Shown here piece by piece: positions 58,811-64,000 of a DNA stretch of 64,000 bases. The stretch comes from Mesostigma viride (taxonomy: Eukaryota; Streptophyta; Mesostigmatophyceae; Mesostigmatales; Mesostigmataceae). The DNA lies in the NCBI GenBank assembly GCA_009746045.1, contig RPFO01000392.1, positions 2,401,745-2,465,744 of the forward strand. The letters are read 5' to 3'. The notes beneath the pieces are model-generated. The model was not told where the DNA came from and made no database searches. It was given only the letters and a program-made list of their open reading frames with translations. Each line of letters opens with the position of its first letter. The stretch's first letter is position 1. Made by a program: the position numbers and the translations under genes.

Positions 58811-61800
58811 TCCCCTTCTAGTGACTACGATTAACCCCAACGCAAAAGTTTGGCGAACCGTGAGGCCCGAAAAGTGGCCCGTACGAAAACCGCGAGCGCA
58901 GGGCGGCCGATAGTCAGGGCGATCCGGGGATCCGCGGTGGCGCCCAATCGGAGCAGTTGCCCGAAAAGTGGCAAACTGGGGAGATCGAGTGTCCACCTTT
59001 CCTGAACGGGCCTGAAACGGCCGTTACGTCCAGATCCGGTTCAGCACTTTTGCGGGCAGGTGGGAGGCCAGCCAATGGCCGCGGCCAGATAAAAATACGG
59101 AACCCGGCACGATGTCGGCTTGTTGCGAGGCCGTCAAACTCTTCGCACGAAGCATCTCTAACCAAACAAGCCGGCGTAGGTTAACGCTTCTGTGACGCGG
59201 AAGTACAACAACTCGGAGTATAGAACCCGCCGTCCTCGAGTTTCGTAGCGTTCAGTGAGACAAGTCGACGGAACGTCCAGAAAATGTTTTGAAACCGTAA
59301 GACGTTGGCCGTTATGGCCGTTTTCCTGTCCGCATTTCGTTCAGAAACCGTTTCACTGAGTTGTTCCGCATCACTTTTCGATTCAGACCGAAGGTATAGT
59401 CTGAACATGATGTGACTGATATTTATTCTAAAATTATACGCAAATGTTTAGTTGGAGGAGTGGAGAGTAGTATGATGCTTGCTGGACGAATTTCTGCCAC
59501 ATTCCGTACTTACCAAGCTGGAAACAAAGGACTTGGGAGGATTTTCAAGTGGGTAGTACGCGGTGCTGGACCGCCTGGACGCGCCCAAGCAATCGAACGT
59601 GCATAAACCAGGACTGCGAGGGGGCGAGGGGGCGACATGCTGCGACAGCACTTAATTTCCTGCTGGCTGGGGATGGCGTCCAACGCTGCCTGGAAAATTG
59701 GGGATGGACAATGCGTGGGCATTGCTTTTATAGCGTTCAATGTTCCATTTCGATGCGTACCTTTGAATTGTTTCTGATCTGGCTGGCCGTCGGTGGGCAG
59801 TCACGTGCGTGGGAGAGGTTCGGGGCGCTATGGCCTGCTGCGATAGCTAGCGACCTGGAAATGGAATGTCGTTGTAGATTTAGGTATTATGTTATCGTGC
59901 TTCTTTGCTTGACGTATTGGGTGCCTAGTGAAATCAGTTTGCTGTTCGTGGAAGGCGTGGGTGTGGCCGACGAGTTTCTGTTGTCGTCACACAATATTGG
60001 AATGAACGCTGGATTTGTTGCCACGGGACGTACGCTGGCGATGCCGATGGTGAGTCGTTTGTTTCGATGGCCGGGCTAGTGCCTGCCCTCTTTCTGATGC
60101 GTTTCCTCGGTTGCGTTGTTTCCATTTGGCCGAATTCACGTAGTCGCAGCGAAGACATAGCGTAGCAAGGGTCTGCGTTTCATTTTCTTAGCCGTGCAGG
60201 ACGCCATCTTCATGGTCCTTCGGGTTTCCCGTGTCAACGTCCGTTGCCAGAGGATCTGTGATGATTTTTTTCTGGAATATACTGGGCGGTGAAAGCCCCT
60301 GTGGATGCTTGCCTGGTCATGAGTTTAGGGCGTCATTTACTGCTGTACTCGCTGATATTCATGGTGCTTACTGCGTAAGATAATCCGCCTTGCTTCGCGC
60401 GTGGATTTTCACTGGGCTGAAGAGCGCGTCTGGTAACATGTTTACGTGGTGTATAAGGTGATCAATCAACCATTTGTTCATAGAAGGTGTGACCGTAGAA
60501 GGTGTTTTATATTTCTTCATCAAGCAAGTCAAAAGTAATCTCCACTGGCTTACAACCTGAATCTTGCTTTGCTGGGTCTGCTGTGTTCCTGTCTCATTGT
60601 GCAGGCTATCCCCTTGGTTGACCAACCAGGTGATTTGTGGTGCCAGCGGGGCCATATTGGTTTTCTTCTCATTTTCCATCCGTGGCAACGGACCGCATGG
60701 GCGGGCGGGAGGGCAGAGAGGGCAGGGCAGGGCAGGCCAGGCGAGGCAGGAAAGGCTGCAAGGGTATGCAGCACAGGTAGGCTGGCAGGCAAGGGCCATG
60801 GGGCATGAGACATGGCGCTTGAGCTACGAGCCTTGCGGCATGGGGTTTGGGGATGGGGAAAACAGGAGGGCAGGCAGCCAGCCACATCCACATGATTAGG
60901 GGCCAGACAGCAATCAGGGGCACCGCGGGCCCACTTATGCATGCCAGGCACCCCACCAACCCACGCACGCATGCCAGCCACCCCCATGCCCACGCACGCA
61001 TGCCAGCCACCCCCCCCCCCCACACAAACCCACTTATGCATGCCAGCCACCCCCCACACCCACGTACGCATGCCAGCCACCCCCCACACCCACGCACGCA
61101 TGGCAGCCACCCCACGAACCCAGGCACGCATGCCAGCCCCCCCTCAAGCCACGCATGCATGGCAGCCCACCACCACACCCACGCATGCATGCCACTCCCC
61201 CCCACACCCACGCACGCATGCCAGCCACCCCCATACCCACGTACGCCCCCCCCACACCCACGCACGCATGCCAGCCCCCCCCTCATGCACGCATGCATGC
61301 CAGCCACCCCACAAACCCACGCATGGATGCCAGCCCCCCCCACATGCATGCATGCTTGCCAGCCACCCCACATGCAAACAAGCCCCCCCCACATGCATGC
61401 TTGCATTCCAGCCACCCCCACACCCACGCACGCATGCCAGCCACCCCACGAGCCCACGCATGCATGCCAGCCACCCCCCACATGCACGCATGGATGCCAG
61501 CCACCCGCCACATGCACATGCATGCCAGCCACCCCCCACACCCACGTACGCATGCCAGCCACCCCCCACACCCACGCACGCATGGCAGCCCACCCCACGA
61601 ACCCAGGCACGCATGCCAGCCCCCCCCTAAACCCACGCACGCATGGCAGCCCACCCCCAAACCCAGGCACGCATGCCAGCCACCCCCATACCCACGCACT
61701 TATGTCAGCCCCCCCCACACACACGCATGCATGCCAGCCCCCCCCAAACCCACACACGCGTGCCAGCCCCCCCCCACATGCACGCATGCATGCCAGCCAC

Positions 61801-62816
61801 CCCACAAACCCACTTATGCATGCCAGCCACCCCCGTCACCAACGTACGCATGCCGTCCCCCCCCACACCCACGCATGCATGCCAGCCTGCCCCGCCCCAC
61901 ATGCGTCCATGGCAGCTCCCCCCACACCCACGCATGCATGCTAGCCACCCCACAAACCCATGCACGCATGCCAGCCACCCCCAGACCCACGCACGCATGC
62001 CACCCCCCCACAAACCCACGCATGCATGCCAGCCACCCCCCACATGCACGCATGCATGACAGCCACCCCCCACATGCACGTGCATGCCAGCCACCCCCCA
62101 CACCCACATACGCATGCCAGCCACCCCCCACACCCACGCACGCATGGCAGCCACCCCCCACAGCCACGCACGCATGCCAGCCCCCCCTCAAGCCACGCAT
62201 GCATGGCAGCTCCCCACCACACCCACGAATGGACAGGGCTGGCCTGCCGCACCCCACGGTCGCGCACAAGGGCACTGTCGAGTCATGTACAAAACTTTGT
62301 CTACATGAAGTCATAGTGGGCATTACCGATGGTGCCTGTGTTTACAAAGGATTGCCACTCAATGAATATTAATGAATGATGAACATGGGAGTTTGCATGG
62401 AAGTGTTTGGTCGTTATGGCTGCCGCTTGCAAAAAGCGGTACCCACATTGTGTCCTGCATGGCATAGCTTCATAGTTGTTATTGCATAGCATAGTTGTTA
62501 GGAAGTAATGAGTAAGGAAATACTTGCATGCAATGAACGGCGACGTCTCACAATATACGGTACTGTTCGGACTGGGTTGATGTACTAGTAGTAGTAGGAC
62601 GCGTGCTGGACGTGCCCGTGAGGGACGGAGCGTGGGATCGACGGAGCGGATGGCCGCGGAGCGCGCGATGGGTGTCCCCAGTGGAAGGCCGCCGATGTTC
62701 GGTCCCGGCGTAGTGATGGGCCGGTCGGCGGGCTCAACCGGCGGGTCGAAGTTTCGGGCAGCCTTCAAGGGCATATGGTGGCGTAGATGCGTCCAATAAG
62801 TTGGGGGGCAATTGGC
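58811..62816 (+). mobile_element. Helitron-like tandem unit F (~4006 bp)
   Basis: Near-identical to B/C/E up to about 62645, minisatellite at about 60940-62225. Its 3' end and the junction to the next unit are degraded by many small indels (see 62645-62985), so the exact right edge is uncertain. Confidence 0.6.
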
Positions 62817-62985
62817 TTAGGCCAGATAAAATACGGAACCCGGCACAATTCATGCTTGTTGCGCAACCCCGTCAAACATCTTGCACGAATCAAACAAGCC
62901 GGCGAAGTATTAACGGATATTCCACGCGGAACGTACAACAACTCCAGAGTATAGCGACCCGCCGTCCCAAAATTTTGGGGATGGC
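62645..62985. other. Indel-rich patch and deleted junction between units F and G
   Basis: Compared with the other copies, this stretch has many one- to few-base deletions, mostly in G/C homopolymers. It also loses ~265 bp spanning the CTAG-TCCCC junction and a further segment before GGGGATGGCGTCCAACG, where identity resumes. This pattern resembles unpolished long-read sequence or a misjoin more than natural decay. Confidence 0.6.
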
Positions 62986-64000
62986 GTCCAACGCTGCCTG
63001 GAAAATTGGGGATGGACAATGCGTGGGCATTGCTTTTATAGCGTTCAATGTTCCATTTCGATGCGTACCTTTGAATTGTTTCTGATCTGGCTGGCCGTCG
63101 GTGGGCAGTCACGTGCGTGGGAGAGGTTCGGGGCGCTATGGCCTGCTGCGATAGCTAGCGACCTGGAAATGGAATGTCGTTGTAGATTTAGGTATTATGT
63201 TATCGTGCTTCTTTGCTTGACGTATTGGGTGCCTAGTGAAATCAGTTTGCTGTTCGTGGAAGGCGTGGGTGTGGCCGACGAGTTTCTGTTGTCGTCACAC
63301 AATATTGGAATGAACGCTGGATTTGTTGCCACGGGACGTACGCTGGCGATGCCGATGGTGAGTCGTTTGTTTCGATGGCCGGGCTAGTGCCTGCCCTCTT
63401 TCTGATGCGTTTCCTCGGTTGCGTTGTTTCCATTTGGCCGAATTCACGTAGTCGCAGCGAAGACATAGCGTAGCAAGGGTCTGCGTTTCATTTTCTTAGC
63501 CGTGCAGGACGCCATCTTCATGGTCCTTCGGGTTTCCCGTGTCAACGTCCGTTGCCAGAGGATCTGTGATGATTTTTTTCTGGAATATACTGGGCGGTGA
63601 AAGCCCCTGTGGATGCTTGCCTGGTCATGAGTTTAGGGCGTCATTTACTGCTGTACTCGCTGATATTCATGGTGCTTACTGCGTAAGATAATCCGCCTTG
63701 CTTCGCGCGTGGATTTTCACTGGGCTGAAGAGCGCGTCTGGTAACATGTTTACGTGGTGTATAAGGTGATCAATCAACCATTTGTTCATAGAAGGTGTGA
63801 CCGTAGAAGGTGTTTTATATTTCTTCATCAAGCAAGTCAAAAGTAATCTCCACTGGCTTACAACCTGAATCTTGCTTTGCTGGGTCTGCTGTGTTCCTGT
63901 CTCATTGTGCAGGCTATCCCCTTGGTTGACCAACCAGGTGATTTGTGGTGCCAGCGGGGCCATATTGGTTTTCTTCTCATTTTCCATCCGTGGCAACGGA
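62817..64000 (+). mobile_element. Helitron-like tandem unit G, partial (continues beyond window)
   Basis: From about 62980 the sequence is again practically identical to B/C/E/F, through segments X, Y (frameshifted) and Z, and runs off the window end before the minisatellite. Confidence 0.6.

Noticed and set aside
43484-62816. LTR retrotransposon interpretation of the repeated units
   Set aside because: No paired long terminal repeats, primer-binding site, polypurine tract or gag-pol ORFs; units abut directly without internal domains.

Overview
This window is eukaryotic nuclear DNA: GT-AG introns, TATA-box promoters, non-LTR retroelements, abundant minisatellites and no operon layout. The best clue to the host is a many-exon gene for a Bardet-Biedl-type (BBS6/10/12-like) chaperonin. 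Such genes occur in organisms with cilia or flagella, so a flagellate alga (possibly green) or another flagellated protist is likely. I cannot name the species.

Layout. 1-4.2 kb: repeats, no gene I can support. 4.2-7.1 kb (+): a seven-exon gene of unknown function with all introns in phase 0. 7.2-9.05 kb (-): a convergent RPA1-like single-stranded DNA-binding gene with a TATA box and an apparent frameshift. 9.44-11.81 kb: one truncated and two complete head-to-tail units (1115 and 1050 bp) with Helitron-like ends (5' TC, strong 3' hairpin). 11.8-13.3 kb: 41-bp repeats and an inverted-repeat element. 14.09-15.12 kb: a compact TATA-driven gene for an RRM + SUZ-C RNA-binding protein. 16.3-23.3 kb: nested retroelements, comprising a Penelope-like or related RT remnant (YIDD), two 5'-truncated LINEs with clean target-site duplications, ORF1 pseudogenes and several hairpin-plus-AT-rich 3' tails.

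24.1-36.8 kb (-): the chaperonin-like gene. Thirteen exons can be joined with consistent phase at every splice junction. They follow the group II chaperonin order (equatorial, intermediate, apical, intermediate, equatorial). Most of its larger introns contain a different minisatellite or microsatellite, and these produce long spurious ORFs.

38.24-64.0 kb: a head-to-tail array of about 4.03-kb units (5244, 4028, 4029, 3242, 4028, about 4006 bp, then a partial one). Each unit starts TCCCC..CTAGT, has a CCAAT region (with a TATA-like box in most) near the 5' end, carries three phase-0 exon-like segments and a roughly 30-bp minisatellite, and ends in a GC hairpin followed by CTAG. The first ~250 bp are related to the 1.1-kb units at 9.6 kb. 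I infer a Helitron-like family amplified as tandem arrays, possibly by rolling-circle replication or unequal exchange. No Rep/helicase ORF is in the window, so this is inference. The patch at 62.64-62.98 kb looks like poorly polished sequence.
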